DNA of 64,000 bases from Streptococcus ovuberis (lineage in GTDB: Bacteria; Bacillota; Bacilli; Lactobacillales; Streptococcaceae): positions 62,001 through 126,000 of the forward strand of contig NZ_JAAXPR010000003.1 of the NCBI RefSeq assembly GCF_012396585.1, given 5' to 3'. The number at the start of each line of letters is the position of its first letter. Position 1 is the stretch's first letter. The notes under the pieces were generated by a model. That model saw nothing but the letters and a program-made list of their open reading frames with translations. It made no database searches and was not told where the DNA came from. A program made the translations under genes and the position numbers. Positions 25,086-34,708 of this stretch are shown here, in pieces.

Positions 25086-25240
25086 GTTTATCTACTCCTA
25101 AGTTTTAATCCCTTGTATTATACCAAAAATGACAGGATTTTGAAAGTTAAAAACAGCATTTTGATTTGGAAAACCTTTTTTCCAGCCAGTCTACCTTAAT
25201 CTCAGGTCAAGCACTTTGTCTCCTCTAGCGTCGCACTTGC

Positions 25241-26275
25241 CTAAAGCTGCCCCCTAGCATAGGAAGAATTATAAGGCTGGTAATCCCTATCTCCAAGAAC
25301 TTTCGCAGCATCTGCTAGCCAGTTAGCTTGGCGTAAAAGGGCTCTGCCTTGCAAAATTAAATCAGCCTGCTGGCTCTGCAAGAGATATTCACACAATCCT
25401 GGATTGTCCAAGAGTCCCACCACAGCAACTGCTGTCTCGCCTGTTAACTTCTCTTTGATAGCCGACGCATAAGGCACTTGGTAGCCTGGCACCAGAGGAA
25501 TGTCTGGTTTTGTGTCCACAACGCCACCTGTTGATATATCGATACAAGATACCCCCAGTTCCTCTAACCATTGGCTCACCTGAATCCAATCCTCTAAACG
25601 ATTTTCACCTGGGGCGTAGGCTCTCACGGACAGACGAACCCAAATCGCCCCTTCAAAGACCTCTTTGGTGCTCTCAAGCAACTCCTTTAAAAAGCGAAAC
25701 CGATTTTTTAGATTACCACCATATCGGTCCTTGCGGTCATTGGTCAACGGAGATAAGAATTGATTGATCAAATAACCGTGAGCTGCATGGAGTTCAACCA
25801 TATCAAATCCCGCTAATTGAGCACGTCGAGCCGCAGCTACAAATTGGGCCTGGACCTTTTGGATATCTTCGATGGTCATCTCTTTCGGACAAGCATAAGC
25901 TTTACTGAAGGGCAGAGCCGACGGTGCCAGAGGCAGGTCTACACCCTCAGCCTTGCGACCAGCATGGGCCAGCTGAATACCAACCTTGCTACCAAAACGA
26001 TGAAGGTCAGCGACTAAATCTTTCAAACCGCTAGTATGCGCGTCATTCCATATCCCTAAATCACGATTAGTGATACGACCTTCTGGACTGACTGCAGTCG
26101 CCTCGAGAATAATCAAGCCGACATTCCCCAAAGCACGCGCCCCGTAGTGTACCTTATGAAAGGGGGTCACAAGACCATCTTGCCGATGGACTTCATACAT
26201 ACACATTGGTGCCATTACCAATCGATTTTTAAGCTCTAAACCAGCAATTTTAGCGGAAGATAACAACTGACTCAT
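25241..26275 (-). CDS. namA: Old-yellow-enzyme NADPH dehydrogenase (YqjM/NamA type)
   Basis: A 344-residue FMN enzyme of the OYE family. APMCMYE near residue 23 holds the Cys that tunes FMN in YqjM; IQLAHAGRKA, ELHAAHGYLINQFLSP and YGGNLKNR are further signatures. It reduces activated C=C bonds and helps detoxify electrophiles. It follows lysA by 13 bases (lysA stop 26289, start 26275), so they may be co-transcribed although functions are unrelated. Confidence 0.9.
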   Translation of the reverse strand: MSQLLSSAKIAGLELKNRLVMAPMCMYEVHRQDGLVTPFHKVHYGARALGNVGLIILEATAVSPEGRITNRDLGIWNDAHTSGLKDLVADLHRFGSKVGIQLAHAGRKAEGVDLPLAPSALPFSKAYACPKEMTIEDIQKVQAQFVAAARRAQLAGFDMVELHAAHGYLINQFLSPLTNDRKDRYGGNLKNRFRFLKELLESTKEVFEGAIWVRLSVRAYAPGENRLEDWIQVSQWLEELGVSCIDISTGGVVDTKPDIPLVPGYQVPYASAIKEKLTGETAVAVVGLLDNPGLCEYLLQSQQADLILQGRALLRQANWLADAAKVLGDRDYQPYNSSYARGQL

Positions 26276-26288
26276 GACCTATTCTCCT

Positions 26289-27545
26289 TTATGCCTCAAA
26301 ATCAAAGCCATAAACAGTTGCCAGATAGTCCTCAGGCGTCTCCGCGCGACGAATCAATCGTGCACTACCATCTTCCTGCAAAAGAACCTCGGCAGATCTC
26401 AACTTAGCATTATACTGATAACCCATGGCAAAACCGTGTGCCCCTGTGTCATGGATGACTAAGAGGTCTCCAATACGTGCTTCTGGCAACTCACGATTAA
26501 CCGCAAATTTATCATTGTTCTCACAGAGGGAACCAACCACATCCACTGTCTCTATATTGCCCTCTGGATTGGATAGATTAGTGATATGGTGATAGGCCCC
26601 ATAAAAAGCCGGGCGCATTAAATTGACCGCGCAAGCATCCACACCAACATAGGTGCGGTAGGTGTCTTTGCGATGAATCACTTCGGTGAGAATATGCCCG
26701 TGAGGTCCGGTCATAAAGCGTCCCAATTCAGTACACAGTCGCACTTCCCCCAGACCAGCTGGGACCAAGATCTCCTCGTAAACCTTACGAACTCCCTCAC
26801 CGATGACCAAAATATCGTTAGGAGTTTGTTCAGGTTTGTAGTCAACGCCCACACCGCCAGAAAGATTGATGAAGGTTAAGTTAACTCCTGTTTCTGCCAC
26901 AACTTCGACAGCTAACTCAAAGAGTTGTTTGGCTAGGGCAGGGTAGTAATCATTCGTCACCGTGTTAGACGCAAGGAAGGAATGGATCCCAAACTCTTGA
27001 ACCCCCAAATCTTTCATCTCTTTAAAGGCCTGAATCAGTTGGTCCTTGGTCATCCCAAACTTGGATTCTTCAGGATGGTCCATGATGTCTGTCCCCATAG
27101 CGAATACTCCCCCTGGGTTATAGCGACAGGACATGACTTGGGGCAATTGCCCATCCAATGCTGCTTTGACAAAGGCCAAGTCTTCATAAGCATCTAAATT
27201 GATAATTCCCCCTAATTCGGCTGCCAATCGATACTCTTCAGTAGGAGTATTGTTGGAGGAGAACATGATTTCGTGACCAGCAAAACCTAACTTTTGGCTC
27301 ATCAAAAGCTCCACATAGCTAGAGCAATCGACACCACAGCCCTCTTCTTGGAAAATTTTCAAGATAGCTGGCGTCGGTGTTGCCTTAACCGCAAAATACT
27401 CCTTAAATCCTTTATTCCAGGAAAAAGCCTGATTGAGGGCCCTGGCCTTCTCACGAATCCCCTTTTCATCATAGAGATGGACAGGTGTTGGAAATTTCTC
27501 GGCCAATCCTTGTGCTTGCTGTAGAGTGATAAATGGTCTCTTCAT
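26289..27545 (-). CDS. lysA: Diaminopimelate decarboxylase
   Basis: A 418-residue PLP enzyme of alanine-racemase fold. The PLP Lys is in EYFAVKATPTP (about residue 54); GRFMTGPHG and GSLCENNDKFA (substrate-binding Cys) and DTGAHGFAMGYQYN complete the family set. Converts meso-diaminopimelate to lysine, the last step of lysine synthesis; lysine is also in the streptococcal peptidoglycan bridge position. No lysine riboswitch was seen upstream. Confidence 0.94.
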   Translation of the reverse strand: MKRPFITLQQAQGLAEKFPTPVHLYDEKGIREKARALNQAFSWNKGFKEYFAVKATPTPAILKIFQEEGCGVDCSSYVELLMSQKLGFAGHEIMFSSNNTPTEEYRLAAELGGIINLDAYEDLAFVKAALDGQLPQVMSCRYNPGGVFAMGTDIMDHPEESKFGMTKDQLIQAFKEMKDLGVQEFGIHSFLASNTVTNDYYPALAKQLFELAVEVVAETGVNLTFINLSGGVGVDYKPEQTPNDILVIGEGVRKVYEEILVPAGLGEVRLCTELGRFMTGPHGHILTEVIHRKDTYRTYVGVDACAVNLMRPAFYGAYHHITNLSNPEGNIETVDVVGSLCENNDKFAVNRELPEARIGDLLVIHDTGAHGFAMGYQYNAKLRSAEVLLQEDGSARLIRRAETPEDYLATVYGFDFEA

Positions 27546-27654
27546 CGTGTGCTCCTTGTCAGTATGATTTAGTCGTCATACTCTTGTATTTTACCTTTCA
27601 TTTTACCAAAATTCTTGTTGCTTTAAAACTGAAACCTCTTTGCCCATAAAAGAA

Positions 27655-27691
27655 AGGCGAGTTGACCTTCTTCAAAAAGCCAACTCGCCAG
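27655..27691 (-). terminator. Terminator after the YcxB-like gene
   Basis: GGCGAGTTG (27657-27665) and CAACTCGCC (27682-27690) pair perfectly; the minus strand continues TTTCTTTT. Confidence 0.75.
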
Positions 27692-27699
27692 TTCTCTAG

Positions 27700-28167
27700 T
27701 TACTTGTCACGCGCCATCTGATCCTGAATTAACGCCAAAACCCTTTCAGGACAATCGCTCTTCTTTAGAACCCAGCCACTCTGCTTGCTTAGCATGAGGT
27801 AAATATCTTTCTTAGTTTCATAGATTCTGAAAATATTGGCATAACAGACCCTTTGAATTCCACTGATAGTCCGGACTTCAACCCCTTTTTCAGTAAAATA
27901 AAATTCTTGCTTGAAATCCTGCAACAGTCTACTCCTTTGCCAAATCATCAGCTCACCTGTCAAGAAGACAAGTAGCGGAAACAGCGTGGCCAAGACAAGG
28001 CTCAACAGCCGTTTTTCAGGCGAGGCCAGTGCAGCTATGATCAGAAGGCAGAGCATTATTAAAACAACAACGAACCAAAGAAAACTATTTCTAAGAAGAA
28101 GATACCTCAAGAATTGACGCTGACGTTGACAATCTATAACTGTAGATATACTTAGGGGAAAATCCAT
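27700..28167 (-). CDS. YcxB-like membrane protein
   Basis: A 155-residue protein with two adjacent membrane helices (about residues 27-48 and 56-73) and a small C-terminal domain containing FTEKGVEVRTISGIQRVCYANI. This pattern, two helices plus a PH-like tail, is the YcxB family of unknown function. It follows the Bax inhibitor-like gene by 11 bases and is probably in its operon. Confidence 0.65.
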   Translation of the reverse strand: MDFPLSISTVIDCQRQRQFLRYLLLRNSFLWFVVVLIMLCLLIIAALASPEKRLLSLVLATLFPLLVFLTGELMIWQRSRLLQDFKQEFYFTEKGVEVRTISGIQRVCYANIFRIYETKKDIYLMLSKQSGWVLKKSDCPERVLALIQDQMARDK

Positions 28168-28178
28168 CTAGGTTGCTC

Positions 28179-28862
28179 CTAATCCCTACGAGCAAAAATA
28201 TTGAGCAAGTGGATAAAGAGATTGATGAAGTCAAGGTAGAGATTAAGAGCCAAGGACACGATCCATCCCATCGGTACCTGACCATTTAATTCCTCGTAAA
28301 CCAAACGCATCTGTTGGTTATCCCAAGCAATCAAACCTGCAAAAATCAGGACAGACGCTAGAGAGACGATAAAGGACATGGTGCCACTGCCGATAAACAT
28401 GTTCACAACAGAAGCAATAATCACCCCGAGGAGGGCTGCCAAGCAGAATTTGCCAACCGCTGATAAATCTTTCTTAGTCACTAGACCAATCACAGCCATG
28501 ACTGCAAACATGACCGCCGCGCTCACAAAAGCCTGCAAAACGGTCGTTTGTGTGTAGCGCGCAATGACAAAACTCAAAGTATACCCATTAACCGCTGAAT
28601 AAATAAGAAATAAAGGCAAGGCCATCGGTGTATTTCTAGCCGCAGCACGTGAAGCAAAGAGCACCAAGCCTAACTCCCCAAAGATAATCAGGTATAAAAC
28701 CATGGGCGATCCCACTAACACATTAATGAGGTGTTGCTGAAAGACCGTTAACATCAGGCCACTAACGACCGCTGATAGCCCGATTCCCATGGCCACAAAG
28801 CCATATACCTTAGCGTAGAACTGGGAAAGCCCTGTTTGTGTTTGAATGATGGTATTGTTCAT
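28179..28862 (-). CDS. Bax inhibitor-1/YccA family membrane protein
   Basis: A 227-residue protein with seven hydrophobic helices and the family end LYLDFINLFIHLLNIFARRD, with the conserved Asp pair region. BI-1/YetJ proteins are pH-sensitive calcium leak channels in studied bacteria; YccA interacts with FtsH. Ribosome site AGGAG precedes ATG. Upstream gene encodes an HD protein 17 bases away. Confidence 0.9.
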   Translation of the reverse strand: MNNTIIQTQTGLSQFYAKVYGFVAMGIGLSAVVSGLMLTVFQQHLINVLVGSPMVLYLIIFGELGLVLFASRAAARNTPMALPLFLIYSAVNGYTLSFVIARYTQTTVLQAFVSAAVMFAVMAVIGLVTKKDLSAVGKFCLAALLGVIIASVVNMFIGSGTMSFIVSLASVLIFAGLIAWDNQQMRLVYEELNGQVPMGWIVSLALNLYLDFINLFIHLLNIFARRD

Positions 28863-28879
28863 TTGTTCTTTTTTCTCCT

Positions 28880-29377
28880 TTAGCGTTTTAACATCTTGCG
28901 GTGAAACAGCTGGCGTCTTCGTGACTTAACAGCCTCCCTAAACGGCGTAAGGGCTTCTTTAACAGCCCAATACTTATCTACCGCTGTCACGATGTAGCTC
29001 TCCTTGTAACGCGGTGGTGCCAGCGTCGCTCCCCACATGTGCTTCACAATGATATCTTCCTCTTTTTTATTAATATCTGTCACCTTACGGGCATTACGCA
29101 AGGCAATTCTTGGATGAACCCAAGCGTGACTTTTATTAAACTTAGTGTTTCGCCAATCATAGTAGAACATATCATGCAAGAGCCCTCCCCTAGCCGTTGC
29201 CTTGGCATCCCAACCTAATTTTTTAGCAATCTTATAACTGGTGTAGCTCACATTGATCGAATGTTGCAAGCGCGTAGAATGATGGTGATGAACAATAGCC
29301 TCCATCCGCTTGACCCTAGGGTTATCGATTAATTGGCCAACATAGGCCATATATTCCTGATCTTTCCAATAATCCAT
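28880..29377 (-). CDS. HD-domain hydrolase
   Basis: A 165-residue protein with an HD metal-binding core: HHHHSTRLQHSINV (about 30-43), GGLLHDMFYYDW (about 64-75) with the HD pair, and HPRIALRNAR. HD proteins hydrolyse nucleotides or phosphoesters; the exact substrate is unknown. Start follows AGGAGG; it heads a likely three-gene operon with the BI-1-like and YcxB-like genes. Confidence 0.85.
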   Translation of the reverse strand: MDYWKDQEYMAYVGQLIDNPRVKRMEAIVHHHHSTRLQHSINVSYTSYKIAKKLGWDAKATARGGLLHDMFYYDWRNTKFNKSHAWVHPRIALRNARKVTDINKKEEDIIVKHMWGATLAPPRYKESYIVTAVDKYWAVKEALTPFREAVKSRRRQLFHRKMLKR

Positions 29378-29421
29378 ACGAGATCCTCCTTTCAGGCTCT
29401 CTTTATCATACCAGACTTAGC

Positions 29422-30162
29422 TTAAAGCAGGCTAAAGATGACAATACCTGCTGCGACAGCGACATTGAGACTCTCTGCCTGACCTGGCATCGTAATATGG
29501 GCGAGATGAGTTGCTGCATTTGCCACTTCCTGACTGATCCCTTGTCCCTCATTTCCCACAACCAAGGCAAAATCTGACAACTTTGGCAATGTTCTGTAGT
29601 CAATAGAGGCCTGAGACAGCGTCGTTGCTATCAAGGGAAATCCCTGCTGGCGTACCTTAGTCAGGAAATCCTGCATAGGCAACCGGTAAATAGGGAGGTG
29701 AAAATGGCTACCCTGCATTGACCGCAAGGTTTTTAAATTGTAACTATCTGCCGTTTTCTCTGAAACAATCACACCAGAATAGCCGGCAGCATCCGCCGTC
29801 CGAATCAAAGTTCCCACATTACCAGGATCTTGAACATCTTCCAAAACTAAGAATCGACCAGCTAAAACCTTTGGCAAGGGATTAACAGTCCTTTCGACCT
29901 CTACCACTATTCCTTGAGGGGACGGACTTTCTGCTAAGTCTTTTAAAATCTCATCTGTTACCTGAATGGCCTGAGGATAGTGTGCGACCCGTGATGCAAA
30001 CTTTTCTGTCACAAAAATCCGACGCATCCTGGCTCCAGCAGCCACAGCCTCTTCAAAAAGATGCCAGCCTTCAATCAAGTAAGAATCCACTCGATGCTTT
30101 TTCTGGTGAAGTTTTCTGGTTTTTTTGATTACAGAATTGGCTTTAGATGTTATAATTTCCAT
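29422..30162 (-). CDS. TrmH-family 23S rRNA methyltransferase (RlmB-like)
   Basis: A 246-residue SPOUT enzyme. An N-terminal substrate-binding domain (about 1-95, MEIITSKANSVIKKTRKLHQ) precedes the SAM-knot domain with EDVQDPGNVGTLIRTADAAG, VVGNEGQGIS and ITMPGQAESLNVAVAAGI. It methylates the 2'-O of an rRNA nucleotide; which one is not deducible. It is divergent from the acylphosphatase gene, with only 35 bases between starts. Confidence 0.9.
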   Translation of the reverse strand: MEIITSKANSVIKKTRKLHQKKHRVDSYLIEGWHLFEEAVAAGARMRRIFVTEKFASRVAHYPQAIQVTDEILKDLAESPSPQGIVVEVERTVNPLPKVLAGRFLVLEDVQDPGNVGTLIRTADAAGYSGVIVSEKTADSYNLKTLRSMQGSHFHLPIYRLPMQDFLTKVRQQGFPLIATTLSQASIDYRTLPKLSDFALVVGNEGQGISQEVANAATHLAHITMPGQAESLNVAVAAGIVIFSLL

Positions 30163-30197
30163 AAGACTATTATACCATATGATGGAAGGGGATTTCT

Positions 30198-30473
30198 ATG
30201 AAAAAGGTTAAAATGACAGCTTCCGGCAGAGTACAGGGCGTCGGGTTTCGCTGGGCAGTGATGGCACGCGCTGTCGAACTAGGCGATATCTATGGGCGTG
30301 TCTGGAACAATGACGATGGCACCGTAACCATCCTCGCTCAGTCTGATAATGCCGATAAAATGGCTCAGTTTATCCATGATATTCGTCAGGGACCAAGCCG
30401 CTTCGCTAAAGTAACCTACCTTGATGTGACCTTAACCTCATTTGATGATTTTAAGGATTTTAAAGTCAAGTGA
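30198..30473 (+). CDS. Acylphosphatase
   Basis: A 91-residue protein with the ASGRVQGVGFRWAV motif (phosphate-binding Arg) and GRVWNNDDGTVTILAQ (catalytic Asn). It hydrolyses acyl phosphates such as acetyl phosphate. Upstream of yidC2 in the usual streptococcal order. Confidence 0.93.
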   Translation: MKKVKMTASGRVQGVGFRWAVMARAVELGDIYGRVWNNDDGTVTILAQSDNADKMAQFIHDIRQGPSRFAKVTYLDVTLTSFDDFKDFKVK

Positions 30474-30549
30474 TGGAGGATAAAACTTGTCTATTCTTCT
30501 AAAAAAATGTAGAATAGAAAGGTATTACTTCAAAAAAGGAAAACATATC

Positions 30550-31479
30550 GTGAAAAAGAAACAAATCTTGCGCTTACTAGCCTTAACAGTCTTGGCTAGC
30601 TTCTTTCTAGCTGGCTGTGTCGCCACAAAAAACGGTGTCCCAACAGGAGAAGGTTGGGTTTACAATCTTCTGGTAAAACCGATGGGCCAGCTGATTACCT
30701 ATTTCGCTAAAGACCAAGGGTTCGGTTATGGTATTGGTATCATCTTGACTACTTTGGTTGTCCGCCTCTTGATTTTCCCCCTCGGTCTCTATCAGGCATG
30801 GAAGGCTAGCGAACAGGCTGTTCGTCGTGAACATCTCAAAGCAATTCTTGACCCTATCCAAGAACGCCTCAAAACCGCCAAAGACCCACAAGAGCAAATG
30901 ATGGTCCAACGAGAACTGATGGCTGTCCAAAAAGAAAATGGTGTGTCCATGCTTGGCGGTGCAGGTTGCTTACCGCTTCTGATTCAAATGCCATTCTTTA
31001 CGGCCATCTTTTACGCGGCGCGCTATACCACTGGTATTTCAGAAGCGACCTTCCTAGGCATCAACCTTGGTAAGCCGTCACTCATTTTAACCGCTATTGT
31101 TGGCGTTCTCTATTTCCTCCAGTCCTACCTATCCATGCAGGCAGTTGACCCTCAACAACGCGAACAGATGAAGAGCATGATGTACATGAGTCCCATCTTG
31201 ATCACCTTCTTCTCATTGACTTCTCCTGCTGGAGTAACCCTTTACTGGGTTATCGGAGGATTGATTCAGGTCCTTCAACAACTCATCATCAATTTCTTTG
31301 TTCGCCCTTACCACAAACGTAAAATCGCAGAAGATTTCGCCAAAAATCCTCCAAAAGCAAGACCGACTAATACGTCCACTTACAAGAAAGACGTCACACC
31401 GCAAGCACCTGTTAACCAAGCCATCTTGCCTGGCACTTCTAAGAAAAAACGTAACGCTGGCAAACAACGTTCTCGCTAA
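30550..31479 (+). CDS. yidC2: Membrane protein insertase YidC2 (lipoprotein)
   Basis: A 309-residue protein if translation starts at GTG 30550, with AAAAGGAAAA ahead. This places a lipobox (FLAGC) right after a signal helix, as in all Gram-positive YidC proteins. Five membrane segments follow with the insertase core (RLLIFPLGLYQAWKA, GGAGCLPLLIQMPFF). The C-terminal tail is long and very basic (KKKRNAGKQRSR), a feature of YidC2, which can act at the ribosome without SRP. The other paralogue, YidC1, normally lies beside rnpA. Confidence 0.92.
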   Translation: MKKKQILRLLALTVLASFFLAGCVATKNGVPTGEGWVYNLLVKPMGQLITYFAKDQGFGYGIGIILTTLVVRLLIFPLGLYQAWKASEQAVRREHLKAILDPIQERLKTAKDPQEQMMVQRELMAVQKENGVSMLGGAGCLPLLIQMPFFTAIFYAARYTTGISEATFLGINLGKPSLILTAIVGVLYFLQSYLSMQAVDPQQREQMKSMMYMSPILITFFSLTSPAGVTLYWVIGGLIQVLQQLIINFFVRPYHKRKIAEDFAKNPPKARPTNTSTYKKDVTPQAPVNQAILPGTSKKKRNAGKQRSR

Positions 31480-31496
31480 AACTGATGTAACCATTA

Positions 31497-31533
31497 AAAC
31501 AGCTTCAGACCTCTAAGTGTCTGAAGCTGTTTT
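31497..31533 (+). terminator. Terminator of yidC2
   Basis: AAAACAGCTTCAGAC and GTCTGAAGCTGTTTT are perfectly paired around a short loop. Confidence 0.85.
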
Positions 31534-31692
31534 ATGAACTGATTTCTATATGGGAGTTAACGTTGAAACAGTCGTCAATAGAACCTTGAGGTAACCGCAT
31601 GCCTTTACCCATTGCGTGCCAGGACACGTTTTTTAACCCCAATTCTGTGAATTAAGCTTCTATTGCGAAAGTTGCTAAACTGGTTATAGCAC

Positions 31693-31747
31693 AAAACCTA
31701 GCTTCCCCCGATCTTATAATAAGAGCCTGAGGAGTAAGCTAGGTTTT
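31693..31747 (-). terminator. Terminator of greA
   Basis: AAAACCTAGCTT (31693-31704) and AAGCTAGGTTTT (31736-31747) form a stem just downstream of the greA stop on the minus strand. Confidence 0.75.
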
Positions 31748-31775
31748 GATTGATACTAGGCTAAAACAAGATAAG

Positions 31776-32258
31776 CTATTTAGCCTTTTCTACCTTAATA
31801 ATCTTAACATCGTAACTTCCAGCTGGCGTCGGAATGGTAACAATCGCGCCAACCTTATTGCCAATTAGAGCATTGCCCATAGGGCTTTCATTAGAAATTT
31901 TACCTGCAAAAACATCCGCAGATGCTGCACCAACAATCGTGTAGACTTCCAAATCTTGCTCTCCTACTTCTTGGATGGTTACGGTCTTTCCGATTGCAAC
32001 TTCGTCTGCTGCAACTGCATCGCTATCCACAATTTCTGCGTAGCGAATCTGGTGTTCAATCGTTGAAATCTGCCCCTCAACAAAAGCTTGTTCATCTTTT
32101 GCCGCCTCATACTCACTGTTTTCAGACAAGTCCCCATAAGAACGTGCAATTTTAATGCGTTCTACGATTTCAGGACGACGAACCAATTTTAATTCTTCTA
32201 ATTCTTTTTCTAACTCCTGCTTTTCAGCCAAGGTCATTGGAAAGGTTTTTTCTGCCAT
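31776..32258 (-). CDS. greA: Transcription elongation factor GreA
   Basis: A 160-residue protein from ATG 32258 ([20 protein letters not shown]). The N-terminal coiled coil includes the acidic tip [15 protein letters not shown]; the C-terminal FKBP-like domain includes [11 protein letters not shown]. It rescues backtracked RNA polymerase by stimulating transcript cleavage. It follows mltG, as in many streptococci. Confidence 0.94.
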   Translation of the reverse strand: MAEKTFPMTLAEKQELEKELEELKLVRRPEIVERIKIARSYGDLSENSEYEAAKDEQAFVEGQISTIEHQIRYAEIVDSDAVAADEVAIGKTVTIQEVGEQDLEVYTIVGAASADVFAGKISNESPMGNALIGNKVGAIVTIPTPAGSYDVKIIKVEKAK

Positions 32259-32344
32259 TTTTCGTTTTAATCTCTTTTCTAAAAAAATTTTAAGCATTCA
32301 TGAGAAAACAAAATAATGCGACAAGCACATCATTTTGTTTCATC

Positions 32345-34129
32345 TTACTGGGTTGTTGTAGACGACTCAATTTTACTATTCACATAGGTTTGAACATTTA
32401 CTTCGTGCTCTTCTAGAGTCCTTGCAAAGTAAACTTGACCTGTCGTCACATCTGCCACAAAATAGACATAATCTGTTTGTGCAGGTTCAATGGTTGCCTT
32501 GATAGCTGATAAGCTCGGGCTATTAACAGGACCAGGCATATAGCCAAGTCTCGTATACACATTGTAAGGAGAATCAATCTGTGTGTTAATCGAAGCATCT
32601 TCTGCCAGAGTGATTTTCTCTCCTAACTTGCCCTCAGCATAAAGGACGGCAATATTGGACTGGAGTGGCATTCCCCACTGGATACGGTTGAAGAAGACAC
32701 TCGCAATTTTCTGACGATCCTCATCTGTTGACCCTTCTTTCTCAACAAGAGAGGCCAAAGTCAACACTTGATTAACTGTCAATCCCTTTTCAGCGATAGT
32801 TGGATAATACGTTCTCAAATTCGCATCCATTGCTGCTAACATTTGCTCTGCTAACTGCCTTACAGTTGTTTCACTTTGGTATTCATAAGTCGCTGGGAAG
32901 AGGTAACCCTCTAAGCGATATAAAACACCCGTATCAGCTGTTGGTAAATCAGCCAAGAGATCCGGATACTTCGCCTGCATCTCGCTGATAAAGCTTTCGT
33001 CCGTTACCACCTGCATGAATTCATCCGCAGTAAATGGAGATTTTTCTTGATTAGTTGAAGCGGCGTTCGTCTCCATTGCAGCAGCAATCTGCTTCAAGGT
33101 ATAACCTTCAGGAATCGTAACCTTACCTAAAGCTGGTACAACAGGAGCCTCTGTCCCCTCTTTCTTGAGTGCATCAATAATTGTATCCAAGTCCATACTC
33201 TTTTGCAGGTTATGGAAACCACTTTGGAAACCTGTATGGTTATTGAATTTAACATAAAGGTCAAAAACAGTGGCATTTCGAATCAAGCCAGCTTTTTCCA
33301 AGGTCTGACCAATCTGCTTGACGGAAGAACCTCTTGGAATTTCAACTTGTAAATAGTCTGTTGCTTTGCTATCAACAGGACCTAAGCTACTACGAATAAA
33401 GAAGTAACCTGCTACTGCTGTCCCTAAAAGGGCCAAGAATAAGGTGCCGAAAATAGCAGTGACAATTTTTTTCGTTTTGCTCTTTTTGACTTTCTTGGGC
33501 TTTTTCTCCACAGATTGTGACCGACTACGTCGACTAACCGGCTGACCTGAAGGCGTAGGTACTGGCTTTTTTAAATCTTGAGCAATGCTATCCACAGCAC
33601 GTTTCGGTATCGGAGGAACACTGCTTTCTAATTCCACAAACTCTTCATCTGAGGTTGCTTTCGGCTGGAACGTCAAATCCACCTTATACGTCTGTGAGGC
33701 AGTCCGTTCTTGCCCGCTATAATCCGACTCCAATTCAAACGGAGAAGTCCCCTGCACTTCAACCTCTTGGTGAGTTGCAACGGACTCTATATCAGGAAAT
33801 GATTCTTCAGAAACACTATTTGGAATAACCGCCGGTTCTTTAGGATTTCCCTTTAATCTTTCTAAGAGTTGCTCTTTCAAAGCAGCGTACTCTGGGGAAC
33901 TACTCGAGCCAACCCCTTTGCTGTCAACCTCAAATTCCTCATTTGGGCTATAAAATTCCTCTTTGCTGAGACTGTCAGTAAAACTCTCCTCAGCATAGTG
34001 TTGCTCTAACCCAGGCTTTAGGGAGTGGTCTTCCTCCTCGTTATTTTGTGACTTGAGCAGTTCTAAATCACGCAAAATACGCTCTTTAAAACTTAGCTCT
34101 TTGTCAGTTGAATTTAGTTTGTCAGACAC
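32345..34129 (-). CDS. mltG: Endolytic murein transglycosylase MltG
   Basis: A 594-residue protein. Residues about 1-225 are cytoplasmic, acidic and Ser/Pro-rich, and low in complexity. A membrane helix lies near 226-248. The extracellular part has a LysM-like piece and the YceG/MltG catalytic domain with LASLVEKEG (catalytic Glu) and SPYNVYTRLGYMPGPVNSPS. It cleaves nascent glycan strands and works with peripheral wall synthesis. The long cytoplasmic domain is typical of streptococci. Confidence 0.93.
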   Translation of the reverse strand: MSDKLNSTDKELSFKERILRDLELLKSQNNEEEDHSLKPGLEQHYAEESFTDSLSKEEFYSPNEEFEVDSKGVGSSSSPEYAALKEQLLERLKGNPKEPAVIPNSVSEESFPDIESVATHQEVEVQGTSPFELESDYSGQERTASQTYKVDLTFQPKATSDEEFVELESSVPPIPKRAVDSIAQDLKKPVPTPSGQPVSRRSRSQSVEKKPKKVKKSKTKKIVTAIFGTLFLALLGTAVAGYFFIRSSLGPVDSKATDYLQVEIPRGSSVKQIGQTLEKAGLIRNATVFDLYVKFNNHTGFQSGFHNLQKSMDLDTIIDALKKEGTEAPVVPALGKVTIPEGYTLKQIAAAMETNAASTNQEKSPFTADEFMQVVTDESFISEMQAKYPDLLADLPTADTGVLYRLEGYLFPATYEYQSETTVRQLAEQMLAAMDANLRTYYPTIAEKGLTVNQVLTLASLVEKEGSTDEDRQKIASVFFNRIQWGMPLQSNIAVLYAEGKLGEKITLAEDASINTQIDSPYNVYTRLGYMPGPVNSPSLSAIKATIEPAQTDYVYFVADVTTGQVYFARTLEEHEVNVQTYVNSKIESSTTTQ

Positions 34130-34195
34130 TTAACTAACTCCTTTCACACAATTACAAGTCATTATATCCTAAAAATCTGACAAAAGCAAGGTTTA

Positions 34196-34702
34196 TCAAC
34201 GTTTGCTAGCATTTTCAGGATTTTCCCACAGCATATCATACCAAATTCCCCCACCGTGGGTTGATTGAGATAAGCCTAAGTTTTTGAAACCATTCATTTC
34301 ATAATAAGCAATCAGATAATCGTGGCAGGTTAAGGTGATGCCCAAACGCTCCTGAGCCACTGCTAAGTCTTTCAGAGCAGCTAGCAAGGCCGTTCCCACT
34401 CCTTGACCCTTAAATTCGCTAGCAATCGAGAGACTGGTAACGGCAAGATAACCTCCCGACCGAGGGTTAGCAACTGTCTGATGAAACAGAGTGTCCGAAA
34501 TGGTTTTCTGATCAATAACAGGTCCTTCTACATAACCTGCTATTTCCCCAGCAATTTCCGCGATCAAAAATGTATCTGAAATCAAAGCAATCCGCTGCTC
34601 CATCACTTCTGGAGTAGCGGCTTCTGCTGGACTAAAGTTGGCGGACTCAATGGCTATCACCTGATTCAAATCCGTTGAACGAGCGTGTCTAATCGTTAAC
34701 AT
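34196..34702 (-). CDS. GNAT family N-acetyltransferase
   Basis: A 168-residue protein with the acetyl-CoA loop SEFKGQGVGTALLAAL (about 97-112). The C-terminus LIAYYEMNGFKNLGLSQSTHGGGIWYDM is typical of arylalkylamine-type GNATs. Start is 6 bases after the murC stop, so it is in the murC operon. Substrate unknown. Confidence 0.87.
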   Translation of the reverse strand: MLTIRHARSTDLNQVIAIESANFSPAEAATPEVMEQRIALISDTFLIAEIAGEIAGYVEGPVIDQKTISDTLFHQTVANPRSGGYLAVTSLSIASEFKGQGVGTALLAALKDLAVAQERLGITLTCHDYLIAYYEMNGFKNLGLSQSTHGGGIWYDMLWENPENASKR

Positions 34703-34708
34703 ATTATT

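Noticed and set aside
26276..27600. Lysine riboswitch upstream of lysA
   Set aside because: The leader is too short (under 100 bases) and lacks the expected junction elements.
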